From Paramecium sonneborni (taxonomy: Eukaryota > Ciliophora > Oligohymenophorea > Peniculida > Parameciidae), in the NCBI GenBank assembly GCA_905182985.1, contig CAJJDN010000003.1, positions 440,037 through 504,036 of the forward strand: a stretch of 64,000 nucleotides of DNA. The letters run 5' to 3'. A model generated the notes under the pieces. It worked only from the letters and a program-made list of their open reading frames with translations, was not told the origin of the DNA and did no database searches. The position numbers were made by a program, and so were the translations under genes. Below are positions 1 through 12,031 of this stretch, piece by piece. Numbering within the stretch: the stretch's first letter is position 1; each line of letters opens with the position of its first letter.

Positions 1-638
1 AAACTTTCCTTTTTTATTTATCAAGATTTAAATGATTTTATTTATGAATTAAACTAAACAGAAAAACCAATTTTCGAATTTTGCCAGATAAAAAAAATGT
101 TTAATCATGATATTACAAATAAATAATATCCTTGTTCATAATTTGGATAAATTCAGGGTAGATTTTGAATATTTTAATTCTTTATAAAACTCTTAAATAT
201 AAAATAAATTTTCAAATTTTAAAGTTTGGCTTAATTTTTTAATTTTTTTAAACTTTTTATTAAATAAATAATAAAAAAATATTTGGAAAGAAAAAATAAT
301 AAGATTATTTATATATTTGAAATTGATGATTGAATATTATTTAAATAATTAATCTTAGGAATTATATGATAATCTTAATGAAATACTGGATCTATTTAAA
401 TAATTTAAAGCAGAAACTGTATAATAATAATCATAAGTGTTTAAATATGAATAATTTATTAGTTAAATAAAAAATAAGTTATTATTAATAGATAGATATA
501 TAGTAATAAATACTAGATTTAGATTGTAGAGAAGTGATATGGAGAAATAGTATGAATGAAGTAAAAAAGAGGTTTTAAAGTTGATAATGAAACCTTTAAT
601 AAAAAAGTAAAATATAAATATAAATTAAAAAATAAATT
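1..638. other. Left flank, no gene seen
   Basis: AT-rich sequence upstream of the UBA4 start. I find no frame that resembles a protein and no structured RNA. It presumably holds the promoter of the downstream gene and perhaps the end of a gene lying left of the window. Confidence 0.5.
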
Positions 639-1918
639 ATGAAAGAATATATTGAATACTTATAAAGTGTTCTAAAGTAAAATAAGATAGAGTTTTAGTA
701 AGAAGAGGAATTCTTATAAAATAAAGTTAATCAAATAAGCAATGAATTTGGTTATGATCACATAAACAGATATAAAAGATAAATGATTTTATCAGAAATA
801 GGATTGATAGGTTAGAAGCAAATTCATTAGGCAAAGGTATTAATTGTTGGAGCTGGAGGTATTGGTGCACCTGCAATATATTATTTAGCAGGTGCAGGAG
901 TTGGAACTATAGGATTAGTTGATGGTGATAGTGTAGATGTTTCTAATTTACATCGTCAAATAATCCATAATAATGATAGACAAGGAATGAATAAAGTATT
1001 TAATTATAGTATTATTTATAGTGTGAATCAGCTAAATTATAAATAAAATAGTTTAATCCTTTAGTGAATGTTATTACACATAATCATAATTTATCATCTA
1101 CAAATGCAATTGAAATATTTAAGAATTATGATGTGATATTAGATGCAACAGATAATCCTGCTACAAGATATTTAATTAATGATACAGCTATTTATTTAAA
1201 TAAACCTTTAGTTTCTGGTTCTTCAGTTGGTTGGGAAGGACAAATAACAGTTTATGGTATGTCAGGACCTTGTTATAGATGTTTATTTCCTTAATGTCCT
1301 AAAACTGTTTAGAATTGTAATGAGGCTGGAGTATTTGGAGTTATGCCTGGCTTAATAGGACTTATAGATGCTTTATAGGCTATTAAAATTATTATTGGTC
1401 AGTAAAATTTATCGTAGAAAATGATATTGATAGATGGATTAAGAGATATATACAAAGTTGTTAAACTCAGAGGATAATAAAAGTATTTATTCTAATTATC
1501 AATTAGAGATTGTATTGCATGTTAAAAGTTAATTAATATAAATGAATATGATTATTCTACCTTTGCAAAAACTATATGCAGCTCTTCTGTTCCTTATAGA
1601 GGAGGATATAAAGAAATCGAATGGAAAGATTTTCTATAGATTTAAAGAAATGATCAAGTTGTTTTACTAGATGTTAGACCAAGTTCATAATACAATATTA
1701 TTAAATTGGATGGATTCATAAATCTTCCATATTCATAAATTGATTTATTTTAAATTGAACAAAATAAGGATAAAGTTATTTATGTAATGTGTAGAAGAGG
1801 TAATAACTCTAGGTTGGCTTGTGAATTTTTAAAAGACAAAATACACAATATATATAATATTATAGGTGGAATAGATTTATATGCTAAATTATATGATCCC
1901 AAAATGCCTTTATTATGA
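639..1918 (+). CDS. UBA4: UBA4/MOCS3-type adenylyltransferase and sulfurtransferase
   Basis: E1-like enzyme that adenylates the C-terminus of a ubiquitin-like sulfur carrier (URM1, and MOCS2A-type carriers in molybdenum-cofactor synthesis) and moves sulfur through its rhodanese domain. It acts in tRNA wobble-uridine thiolation and is expected in the cytosol. One 26-nt intron (996..1021) is removed; the exons then give 417 codons of intact frame plus TGA. The N-terminal part has the ATP-binding GAGGIG loop near residue 70 followed by the D-G-D and HRQ motifs. CYRC near residue 202 and CIAC near 282 are the zinc pairs. The cysteine in NCNEAG near 218 matches the E1-type catalytic cysteine. The C-terminal rhodanese domain has its active-site loop CRRGNNS near residue 374. 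Length is close to the family norm. The start is the first ATG before the conserved domain. Confidence 0.95.
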
Positions 1919-1966
1919 TTTACATTTCAGTATATAAATTTATCTGTTGATCTAATTAATTTTTAT

Positions 1967-2271
1967 TCAATAAGGAGCACTAAATCCTGGAGGAGGCAAT
2001 CCAGTATTTGGATCAGTATTCTTAGCTCTTCTAAAAAGAAGAATATGAGGTTCAGGTCTATGTGTTTCATAGTGAGACCATCCTCTTGATTATTATACTC
2101 CTAATGCTCTCCATTCCATCTCATTTAATAATTTACCTAGTATTTTCAAATTCAAATAATACCTTTTGTAATTTTTTTGAAAATATGTTTAGGAAGAATA
2201 ACATGTCTGTATTCATAGTAGTCATCAAAGTATTTATCCGAATATTCAATTTCTTCAGGATAATGAGGCAT
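1967..2271 (-). CDS. CKS1: CKS1-type cyclin-dependent kinase regulatory subunit
   Basis: Small adaptor that binds cyclin-dependent kinases and phosphorylated substrates in cell-cycle control. A 26-nt intron (2137..2162) splits two exons that together give 92 residues, the usual length of the family. Visible hallmarks are an N-terminal YSDKYFDD segment, YEYRHVILPK, the EMEWRALGVQQSRGW block and the HRPEPHILLFRR anion-binding and beta-hinge region. The Arg, Trp and His residues that form the phosphate pocket are kept. The gene is convergent with the UBA4 gene, with only 48 bp between the two stop codons. Confidence 0.97.
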
Positions 2272-3004
2272 TGATTTTATTCAAAAATTAAAATTAAAAT
2301 ACTTAACTCATATATTTTATAGAATCTCTTTTATGTTATAATTATTACATGAAAACTTTATTTATTCAATTTTCTGATGATTCTTACTTTACAATCATAT
2401 TTTCAATTTTCTGTTTATAACATTATAATTCAACTTCAAATGATATTAATACTTTGTTATCTAATAAAAAATAGAAATTCAATATGATATCTATTTTTCT
2501 GATATAAAAATGTGATACCAGCTTTAATTAATAAGATGAGATACGAATAATTTAATATTTTAGTGAAAAGTTTAGATAATCGTTATAATATGCATATTTC
2601 GATAATTCTAGATTATTAAAAAATAATAAAAATTAAGTATTTTTTGGAAGTGGAAATATTGTTTTAAAGTTAGAGTTAAATATTCATTCTCAAGATTGTA
2701 TAAATTTATAAAAAAGATTTAGGTTTGAATAGGAAAATTTTAAAATTATCTAGAAAATTAAATGAAAGTATAAAGAAAAATTAATTTGTGATATATAATG
2801 TGGAAATTTTTTAATTTTTATCTTAATTTTTCATATGATAAAGAGTAGAATGAATTATAATATTAAAAAGATCTAAAATGGATAGTATAATAATAAAAAA
2901 TTAAAAGGTAGAAGATTAATGATATTGCATTGTAAGTAATTTAAATTTCAAGAAATTTGAACAAAATTTATTTTTAATAATTATCAATCAAACTTTATTG
3001 ATAT
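2272..3004. other. Intergenic, nothing recognised
   Basis: About 730 bp of AT-rich DNA between the CKS1 start and the kinase remnant. Short frames exist on both strands, as expected when only TGA terminates, but none looks like a protein. Confidence 0.5.
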
Positions 3005-3370
3005 ATGATGCAAAAAAAACATTCGAATAAAGAGAATGATTCATAAAATAATAAACATTAATCTGAGTAACAAATCATAAGAGATTATAAATTAGGTTTG
3101 AACTTATATAAATTTAAGTTTAAAGTTTGGGAGTTGGCACATTTGGTGTAGTGGTATTAAGTTTAAATAAAATAACTGGAGAGAAAGTAGCCATCAAAAT
3201 TTTAGAGAGAGAATAATAGAGGTAACAGAAATTAAAGATTTTTACGAGAAATACATTTATAAAAATTGATCAGACATGTATTATTATATGAGGTACATTT
3301 AGTAATGGAATTTTTTGATAATAATGAGCTATTTTATTACAATATAAAGAATTAAAGTTAAATAGATTAA
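3005..3370 (+). pseudogene. Truncated AMPK/SNF1-type protein kinase remnant
   Basis: After a hydrophilic N-terminus and a possible 23-nt intron the frame reads LGVGTFGVVVLS, the glycine-rich loop, then GEKVAIKIL with the ATP-binding lysine. A shift of frame follows. The next frame gives REIHLQKLIRH and LVMEFFDNNELF, which match the alphaC region and the hinge of AMPK-like kinases (the family reads xGELFDYI here). Similarity stops at once after the hinge. There is no catalytic HRD loop, no DFG and no C-lobe. The frame shift and missing C-lobe indicate a decayed partial copy rather than a working kinase. A full-length relative elsewhere in the genome is likely. Confidence 0.7.
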
Positions 3371-3599
3371 GATAATTTATTAGATTGGATGAACTTGAAG
3401 CTTATATTAAAACTAAAAATTAAAAGTCTTCAATTTAAAATTTCGATGATTGCTCTATCCTTGAAACCTTACACAAAACTTTAATAAACAATTTATTAAC
3501 TTTGGTTACAAATAAATAATAGAAAAGAATTAAGAGATGAAAGTAAAGAAGATTAAAAAAACTAGAAAATCTAATATTTCTAAAAATCTAATAATCTTA

Positions 3600-5063
3600 A
3601 TTAAAGTTTCAACTTTGATTTCGGGATTTATATCTTCCCCTATATGGTTAATGTTCTCCCTTTGGTTTACCTTCTATATATTCACCAATTTTCAATCCCC
3701 ATCATCATAAACATCTTTTCCATCTCTTCTATCATTTTTAGCCTTATCTTAATATAAATTAGTATATTTATTACCATTTGCAAACTTATATTAATCTTTT
3801 CTATTGAAAAGTTAATTATTAAATTCACCCTCATATCAATCACCATTTGCAAATTTCTTTTTTCCTTTACGTTCAATTTTATTATTAGCAAAATCTCAAA
3901 TGTATCTTAAATTTAATGATAAGAATACACGTTTCCATTTGCAAATTTATATCTTTCTTATCCTTCTCTTTTATCATTTATTAAATAGCCTTTATAAAAT
4001 TCACCATTAACTTATTCATATTTTCATTTTCATCTCTTTGACCATCCTTAAATTCTCCTTAATTTATGCTTATCTTCGTTTGCAAATTTAAATTCACCTT
4101 ATCCATGTATTATATTATTTTTGATTATTTTTGAATTCTCTTTAATATATATTTACATTATCATATTTTTGTAATCCTTTTCCTTTTATGTCTGTCTTCA
4201 TTAATAACATCTCTATTATTTTTAAATCATCCTCATATCTAAATCAATATAATACTAATATAAATATTTCAAAAACTAAATTTATAAGTACCTCTTCTTT
4301 AGATTCTACTTCTTCTAAATTATCCTTAAAGTGTATCACCATTAAGTGCTATACTCCTTCCAACTTATCATTCTTAAAACATTCATACATAATTTTTTTT
4401 CTATCCATTTTCCTCAAATGTATATTAACCCCAAAGAATATGATTATAATTCTAATAACCTTACCAAATAACTAAAATTTTATTATAAGACTTCTCCATT
4501 AAATTTATCAACTTCTTTACTTCTTAAGGATAGATGCTCAACTGATGATTTATGTATTAATTTTTGTAAGAATAATTATTCCATATTTGATCACGAACAT
4601 GTGCTTCTAACGTTAAATTGAATATTATATAATAGTCCCAAGCCTGTTTCTTTTATTTATAATAGATTCTATCTTTATTCTAAAATATTAATTGTTTCAT
4701 TTAGTTTTTATGATAAAAAAATAGTTGTAGTTGTTCATTTAGTATTTTGAATCCTCTATTATATAATGTATTGTATGATTTCTGGGATTTTTTCAACTAA
4801 ATCATCTTTTTATTCGAGAAATGTAATTAAACTCAATCTTACATTGTACTCACTTAGAGATGAGAGGAATGATTATTGAATATCATCAAATTCTGTATTA
4901 AGTTCCACCGTTGATTAATCGATTTGATTATAAACAAATATAATGAATTACTAGAATGAAAAATTCAAATAAATTTTACTTGTGAACAATATATTATATT
5001 ATATTATATTAAAATTAAATATAAATAAAAATGACTCAATAAAATATGCATTATTTCAATTTT
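3600..5063 (-). pseudogene. Degenerate MORN-repeat gene
   Basis: Read on the minus strand, 4200 down to 3640 holds several decayed MORN motifs. These include YKGYLINDKREGQERYKF, KFANGNVY, FANGD followed by TGA then YEGEF, and QGEFKFANED, but they lie in different frames. Upstream (about 5060-4630) two helical stretches occur in one frame separated by TGA: one contains ELNTEFDDIQQSFLSSLSEY and one contains KLNETINILEQRQNLLQIKE. This layout, a helical N-terminal part followed by MORN repeats, is common among Paramecium proteins. The many frame changes and internal TGA codons argue for a pseudogene. Undetected introns could explain a few of the breaks but not all. Confidence 0.6.
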
Positions 5064-5268
5064 ATCTATTCACTGTTAAATCTTTTCTAAATCCTATAGA
5101 ATATATGATGATGATGGAATCTTTAATTTTACAAGATTATTAGATACAATTACATATTAATTCAATGAGAAAATATGAATTAACAGTTGTAGAATTGAAT
5201 TATAGAATAAACTGAAGCTCTAAAAAAATGAATATGATATTGTGTAAAATATGAATATCTGCTCAATC

Positions 5269-6027
5269 TCAAGCTAACAATAGAATGAGGGCAAACACTA
5301 TTTATAAAAGCAATCCATAACATTGTGTGCAGGATCCATCACTTGCATTTGAAGAAGACCAATGATAAGCACCATTTGTATTGGTTAGGCATGAAGTTGA
5401 TGTTAAATTTTTGAGATCTGTTAAATCAACACAAGTAGAATTATTCCAAAAGCATAGGCTTGATTATTTCTCAGATAAATAAATTGTGTTGCAAGCTGCT
5501 TGATCAGTAATATTTGAACATGTAAGTGATTCACATTTTGTTGCATTTGTATTGTACAAGCATGGATATTTAATACAAGTGGCTGAATCATTAAAGGAAC
5601 CGCAATTAGAAAATGATGAACATGTAGAACCAGATAATACACAAAAAGGTGCAATACAATATTGAGTATTGTTATTGCCATAAAGACTGCATGATTAAGT
5701 GGCACATTTATCTCCTGATTACCAAGAGCATCCCATATTTTAAGCTGTACAATTATCAATTGAATTTCCTGTCAAACTACTGCATGATGAAAATGTTGTG
5801 CAAGTATTATTTACCCAAGCACATAATTAATTTGTTTTTGAACAAACATCTTAACCCAAAGCTGTACAATTAGGCTTTTAACAAGCACCTGCACTCCAAT
5901 TACATCCTAATTACCCTTTACATTCACTTTCGATATGTAAATCATTGCAAGTACAAGAGCCTGTTGTGTCTATTGTTAATCCAAATGTCAAAGCAATTAA
6001 GCAGGAAACAATGATGAATTTATTCAT
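5269..6027 (-). CDS. Secreted Cys-rich surface protein with GPI-type tail
   Basis: Single-exon gene of 252 residues. An N-terminal signal peptide (MNKFIIVSCLIALTFGLTI) is followed by a body with about 30 cysteines in repeated spaced pairs and many N-glycosylation-like NxT/NxS sites. The C-terminus is a short hydrophobic run (LLLQIVFALILLLA) right before TGA, as in GPI-anchor addition signals. This resembles the small relatives of Paramecium surface (immobilisation) antigens, though it is far shorter than a true i-antigen. The role is inferred: cell-surface coat protein. It is notable that a GPI transamidase subunit (PIG-T) is encoded 7 kb away, although that is probably coincidence. Confidence 0.85.
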
Positions 6028-6883
6028 AATGTATATTTTAAATAATGATTTTAATTGAATAAATGATTTGCTTTTGAATCCAAATTAGCTCAATATAATC
6101 CATAATATCCAATATATAAAAATATATAATATGTAAATATTACGCACTATTTTTATTTTTTAATTCTAAAATCTTTCTCTCTCTCATAGTCCTTATTCAT
6201 TTTCTTTAGAATCCTTCTTTAATATCACTTCATTTTCTTAGATTCTAAATAATATGGAATAATCAATTATTTGAGAGATTATATAAATCATTATTTCTAA
6301 ACTATTATAGAACTTTATTTAGTTTCTTTTAAGCATCATTTTATTTTTATTTCTCTTCTTGAGCTAAATTCACTCATTTAATTCCCTCATGCAAATGAGT
6401 GTATTTATTTATTTTAACCTTCTCGTTAAAACTGCATCAATACTATTGATTTTAAGTCATGGTAATTAATCATATTATGAAAAATAATATGAAATGAAAA
6501 GAAAATCACAATATACATCATATGATAATTATTATTTAAATAATAGCAATTATTCACTTATAATATAGTATACAATGAAATAAGCTTCCGTTGATTCCTC
6601 TTAATATTCAAGGATATATCAACGAAGTAGAAATCTATAGTTCATTAAAATTTATATGGTCTCTAAAATTTCTTGTATATCTTTAAAATAATGATTAATA
6701 GAATGTGATTGTACTTAGTTTAAAGTATGAAAGTTTATTACTTAAGAGAGTAGTGAACTAAAATTTAATTTCTAAAAATAAATGTGTGATTATTAATTTA
6801 TATATTTTATGATAAAAAATATTTATAAAAAGTAATAAAGATTATTATTCTAATATACTGATAAAAAAAGGAACATATATTGC
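6028..6883. other. Intergenic, nothing firm
   Basis: About 850 bp between two minus-strand genes. A minus-strand frame around 6330-6170 is open for some 50 codons but resembles nothing known. It probably contains the promoter of the Cys-rich gene and the 3-prime end of the RPS23 transcript. Confidence 0.4.
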
Positions 6884-7338
6884 TCATTTTTCAACTTTTC
6901 CAAGCCATAAAGCCAAAAGAGACTTTCCTTTAACTGCAATAATCTTAAATCTGACTCCTGGAATATCTCCTACTGCATGTCCTTTTCTACCAAATCCAGC
7001 TACTGTAACTTCATCATTTTCATTTAAAAAGTTTAAGCAACCGTCTTTTGGAACAAAAGCCGATATTTTTTTACCATTCTTTTTTAATAAAACTCTAACA
7101 CATTTTCTGACAGCAGAGTTTGGTTATTTAGATTCACTAAATGGAAATTATAAAAGTATATTTACACTCCAATTTTTTCAACAACCAAACCTTTAGCATG
7201 TGATGCACCCATAAATGGATTCTTATATCTTGATCCAATCATAGCTTTATTATATTCTTTATCAGCCCATCTATTAACTCTTCTGTGATCTTTGAGCTTT
7301 CTTCCTGCTCTCATACCTCTGGGTTTACCAACTCCCAT
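6884..7338 (-). CDS. RPS23: Ribosomal protein uS12 (RPS23)
   Basis: Universal small-subunit protein at the decoding centre of the cytosolic ribosome. With one 29-nt intron (7137..7165) removed it encodes 141 residues, within a few residues of other eukaryotes. It starts [13 protein letters not shown], continues with the conserved [13 protein letters not shown] block and the decoding loop [10 protein letters not shown] (most species have PND or PGD rather than PKD), then [18 protein letters not shown]. The C-terminus [13 protein letters not shown] is typical of the eukaryotic form. All universally conserved positions I can check are present. Confidence 0.97.
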
Positions 7339-7417
7339 GATTAAAAAATTTTAATTTAATTTTTTAAATTAATTACAATCTTCTTTTGATTAAATAAAAA
7401 TATATTAAACTTAACTT

Positions 7418-8030
7418 TCATAATGTCATCCTTCTTTTTTTAGATTCTTGGTTATAATTATTTTTGTTATTATTTCTATCTTCTTTATTCATTACATTCT
7501 GTAGTGAAATCATTATGAATTTTTACATTAATTAAGAAGATATTAAATTAAATTTTACTCTTATTTATTTTATTTAAATATAATTATTTTAATCCAATAG
7601 ATTGTTTGTATTATAATTATTATTTCCTCTTAATTTATAACTTGGATTTTTAAAATTCTGAACTCACAGGACCAATTACAATTGATGGAAAGTTTTAAAA
7701 AAAAGTTATTTTAAAATTTTTCTAACATCTATCCTATTTCTTAACTCATTTAATAAAATCGAATTTTGATTATTCTAATTGAAATATTAATTTTTTTTGC
7801 ATAATTAAATTATAGGAACTCTTTCTTCATATTCTTTTATTTTATTATTTCTCTAACCATTATTAGTTGAATTTTCCTTCAGAATATTATTACAGATCAT
7901 AAAATTTTAATTCTCGAATAAAGTCTGTATTATCTAATAGTTGTATTAACATTTGATTATGATTGTCATCATCCTTTTTTTTATATCCCACTATTCCATT
8001 TTAAATATTGAATTATTCTTTTCATATAAT
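7418..8030 (-). CDS. Possible unrecognised gene, structure unresolved
   Basis: Minus-strand interval with overlapping open frames, each about 90 to 110 codons and rich in Asn, Gln and Lys. One 5-prime frame contains DDDNHNQMLIQLLDNTDFIRE and looks protein-like. A later frame ends in QESKKRRMTL before TGA at 7418. No single set of short introns joins them convincingly. Because only TGA stops translation, frames of this size are not strong evidence. It may be a small gene with introns I could not place, or a decayed one. No family recognised. Confidence 0.3.
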
Positions 8031-8135
8031 TAGATTAATATTAAAATATTATTTATTGCGTAAATTTTGGATTATTAAGCCTTTCTAGAAATAGTAAAAG
8101 AACTTAATATATAAATATCAATATATTAAATGTAA

Positions 8136-9587
8136 TCAATCTCTATATGTCACAATTGAATAAGTAGGATATACCCTACTTTTTCTTTTGATTTTAGGAT
8201 TTATAGAGTGTGATCTTAACTTTGGTAATTTGAGTAAATCTTACTTAATAGATTCTTAATCAAGGAAACTTTGATTTGTAGGTGAAACTTATTGAGTTTA
8301 ATTTGTATTATTTTATGCTACTTTAATATAACTATCACAATCCAACTATTATAAATATCCTACTAACTTTAAATTATTAAGTTTAACAACATTAGTTTAT
8401 TTTTTAGGTATTTTTGATGAAACTGAGCTAAGTTCATGTTATTTAGAATATTAAGATTATAATCTCACAGATAATTCTTATGTTTGAATAGGTTTAAGAC
8501 TAAGCCTAACTCCAGGCTATAATTTAATATCTTAAACCTATTATTCTTCAAATTCCATTATAGTTTCAATATTTTCGACCTGCTTTCTCTTTGATTTGAC
8601 CTATTCTATTAATTTTGGTTAAGAAATTATAGAATTATTATCAGTTAATGGAATTTCATAAGGTAGAGCTGTAATAACATTTTTTTTAACTTAATTATTG
8701 GATCTAGCTAGTGGATTACAATTAAAATCATAAGTATATTCTTTAGAACCTATCTTCATTATAAGTTAAGAATGTAATTCTTTAACTTATCTCTTTTCTC
8801 TTGATTATTCTCTTAACTTTGATTCTTTATATTGTTTTTCTATGCATTTTTATTCCATAATTCTTCTTTCATTAGGATACTCTTCAATGTATTCTTAAGT
8901 TTTCTATCTAATTAATTATGGCTCATAATCTTCCCATAATTAAGTTGGCATCATAAAAATATGTTTTGGAGGTAATTCAACTCTAGGAGTCTCTTAACCT
9001 TTAAAGGATTAAATTTATTTGAGATTATAAGCTCTATGTCTTTCTTTTATAGTACTTTATGGTTCTCCATCTTCTGAATCATAATAATTTTAAGAAGATG
9101 GATCAAACCTTACTTATTTAATCATTTTAAATGCTAAATCTAATGAATAAGATGCACTTGAAGTAATCTCTAAATTTAAAAGAATCTTATCTTCAACTCC
9201 TATCAAAATTTTGTTTATTACATAAGGAATAATAGTTTCAATAATTTCTAAATATTCCATTTTAATTATGTTTGTAACAGTACCAGCTAAGATAATAATT
9301 TTAGGTAACCATTCTGGTATATATGGATATCAACCAATAATAAATATACTAAATTAAAAATCTATCAAATACATCTAATACAAATTAGATAAGATGGTAA
9401 AATGATTGACATGAAATTGTAGATCTAAATTAAAGGATTCAAAATCATGCTTCACTTAATTAAGCTAATCTTCTAAATATTAAATCATCATTGTACAAAT
9501 AGACCCTGGAGAGTATCTAGTAGTTCTGGATTTACAATCATCTGCATCTTTTACTGTTGCATTATCTAAAGATATCAATGCTTCTAT
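8136..9587 (-). CDS. Unrecognised hydrophilic protein, start unresolved, internal TGA or intron
   Basis: A long minus-strand frame ends at TGA 8136-8138. It contains IPEWLPKIIILAGTV, a charged helical middle (EEYPNERRIMEQKCIEKQYK), IGSKEYTYDFNCNPLARSNN and a basic C-terminus (INPKIKRKSRVYPTYS). The frame is interrupted once by TGA at 9330-9332. A 36-nt GT...CAG intron (9314..9349) would remove that TGA, but it is longer than the other introns here and ends CAG. No clear ATG could be placed: the coherent frame begins after a TGA near 9588. The glycine-poor, Lys/Glu/Gln-rich sequence with a KEYTYDF element recalls uncharacterised ciliary or basal-body proteins, but I assign no function. Confidence 0.6.
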
Positions 9588-10442
9588 TCAATAGACAATA
9601 ATAAATATAAGTGTTATAAAGATATTAGTGACCAATCATGGTAGTATATAATTATTCAGATTGGTAAATCTATTCAGTAGATTGATCTTCCTATTTAAAA
9701 ATATAATTAATTGATTCTCAAAATAGTAAAGTAAAAGGTATTTAGAAATCTATTGCAAAAGTTCAAAATTATGATAAATTTAAAGATGGAAAATAATTTT
9801 AAATATAGAATATTAGAAACAACTGAAATATTAATTAAACAAGATCCTGTTATACGTTGATTTATGAAAATCATGACCTTTTAGATAGATTAGACATTTG
9901 TACTCATATAACTTAGGTAATATTTAAAATTCATTTTTATAATTAATTATATTAAATAATATATTTTTTTTACTTAATTTTACAATCTCTAAATCTCTTT
10001 CTTATTCAATGTAGAATAAATGATATAATTGAAAATATTTAATTAACCAGAAAATTTGGAAAATTCAAAATATTCCTTCAAAAATGACAACTGGAGATAG
10101 GGATTTCAAAAAGATTAATAATAATCCAATTATATAATGTAAAAACTTCCGAATTATATAATTCTTAAAACAAATATAAATTAAGAAAATGCAAATTAAT
10201 TTGAGTATTAATACATTATTTTTCAATATTGCTCCTTTTTATATGTTCAAATAATTTTATCCCTCTAAAAATAAGTGTTTTTATATATCACATTAAATTC
10301 TCTTGATTTATAATATTTGTTAAGTTTGAGAAATAGATTAAATCAATATTAATGAACAGAGGCGATGTAAGGATATAAAATATATAAAATTTCATGTTTT
10401 AATTACATACCTACATTTATTAATTATATTAATAAAATTAAA
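9588..10442. other. Intergenic, nothing recognised
   Basis: AT-rich spacer upstream of the 8.1-9.6 kb minus-strand gene and upstream of the small plus-strand ORF at 10443. An ATG at 10335 reading MNRGD followed by GTAAG could be an upstream exon of that ORF, but the implied intron would be much longer than any other in this window. Confidence 0.35.
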
Positions 10443-10709
10443 ATGCAGATAAATATTAAAAATGATGTTCTGCAGCCTATACCTATAAAGAGAAAGATAA
10501 TAGGTTTGCCATAAAAAAATACAGAATTCAATGATCCTTTAAATTTAATTTGGAAAGCCGCATCTGCTCCAGCTACCCTAGAGTAGATTGAAACAATCAA
10601 AAAAGTAAGCAAGGGGCGGTAGTTTTGTAAAAACCCTTTTGTGTTAATTGACTAGACAATTTCTGAAAATTCTAAACCTATTCAGGAATTACTAGATGAA
10701 ATTGAATGA
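10443..10709 (+). CDS. Small conserved-looking protein, unrecognised
   Basis: An 88-residue frame starting MQINIKNDVLQPIPIKRK and ending with an acidic helix (IQELLDEIE). It contains IWKAASAPATLEQIETIKK and FCKNPFVLIDQTI. Amino-acid use is balanced and the codons look like those of true genes nearby, so chance is unlikely even though it is short. No domain is recognised. It ends 57 bp from the stop of the convergent YAK1-type kinase. The true N-terminus might be extended by an upstream exon. Confidence 0.55.
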
Positions 10710-10765
10710 CACCCATTTATATATATATATATATTGTCACACAACATTTGCAGTTTATCTATTTA

Positions 10766-12031
10766 TCATTGATTTTAGAGGTCCTACTTAAGAATGTCAT
10801 TAATATTAAATTAAAAGTCTCTTAAAAACGGGTGTTGCAAACATTGGCTAGCGGTTATACGTTCAGCTGGATCAAATTCTAGTAACTTCTTTAGTAAATC
10901 TACGAAGTCTTCCATAGTGGCCATCTCTAATTATAAGTTTCTTACCAATTTGAACCTTGGATTGTTCTTAAACTTGATTTATTGAATTCCAAATACAACT
11001 CTTAAATTTTAGTTATATTTTATATTCCCGGCTCAGGTAAATTTAGATTAAATTCGTTCTAGTACATTTTCAAATTTTTGAGAACATAATTTTAGTTTAT
11101 GTTCATAAAATATTCATGACATTTTGGACTATTTGAAATTAGCTCTTAATTAGTACTAATTTTAGTGATAAATTATAAATTACATAGAAATTAATCCTAG
11201 AATTTTTTAAAGTTAATCAAATGAGGAAGTTCCTTAAAATAAAGGATATCCTAAATATAACTGAGCTGCTACACATCCTACTGACCACATATCTATTGCA
11301 CATGTTTTTTTATAACCTATAATAATCTAATTACAATAATTTATAGATATACTTCAGGTGCTCTATAATACAAACTTTAAATGTAATAATATAAATTGAC
11401 ATTTACTTCAGAAGCAGATCCAAAATCAATTATTTAAATTTATTTTGCTTTAAAACTTATATAATTATTAATAGTTACTCAGTGAATAAAATATTTTCTG
11501 GTTTGATATCACAATGCACCCAATTTAATGAATGCAGAAATTCTAATCCTGATATTAATTATTTTAAAATATTTTTAATCATGTATAATGAAAGTCCTTA
11601 ATATTTAGTTTCTGATAATAATTCTTCTAAATTAAATCCTAATAATGGAAAAACTATGCAAACATGATTTTTAAAAAGAAAATAATCAATTATTTTAATT
11701 ATGCATTCATGATCCATTTTTTTGTTAAGCAATCTAATCAATTTAATTTCTTTCATAGCTTGTAAATTGTATGCATTTATATTTTTTATAATTTTTATTG
11801 CGAAACTTGAATTATTATTAACACATCTATAAACACTTCCAAATGTGCCAACACCTAATAATTCTTTAGCAATATATTTATTTTCTGCCTTTTGATTTAT
11901 AATAATATCATTCAATCTTACAATTAAATCATAATTTTCATTATCTAATCCATCATTATAAACAGCTACGTTTAACACATTTAGATACCTTTATTTGGCT
12001 AAGTTAGAGTTCTAGGAATCACAGAAATCAT
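10766..12031 (-). CDS. YAK1/DYRK-type protein kinase
   Basis: CMGC-group dual-specificity kinase. Removing five short introns (23, 23, 26, 28 and 29 nt in transcript order) gives 378 codons. The N-terminus [19 protein letters not shown] followed by YDLIVRLND is the short pre-kinase segment typical of YAK1. Kinase landmarks follow in order: [11 protein letters not shown] (glycine loop), FAIKIIK (ATP lysine), [11 protein letters not shown] (catalytic loop, with HCD in place of HRD as in DYRK), IDFGSA (metal loop), [14 protein letters not shown] (activation loop with the YxY motif that autophosphorylates) and IDMWSVGC. The C-lobe ends with the HPFLRDF motif. All catalytic residues are present, so it should be active. 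The protein is little more than the kinase domain, with no long tails. The last intron could start at an alternative GT 10 nt further on, but only the choice used here keeps the frame. Confidence 0.93.

Noticed and set aside
5421..5873. Hydrophobic ORFs on both strands of the Cys-rich gene
   Set aside because: Shadow frames of the intact 252-residue Cys-rich secreted protein.
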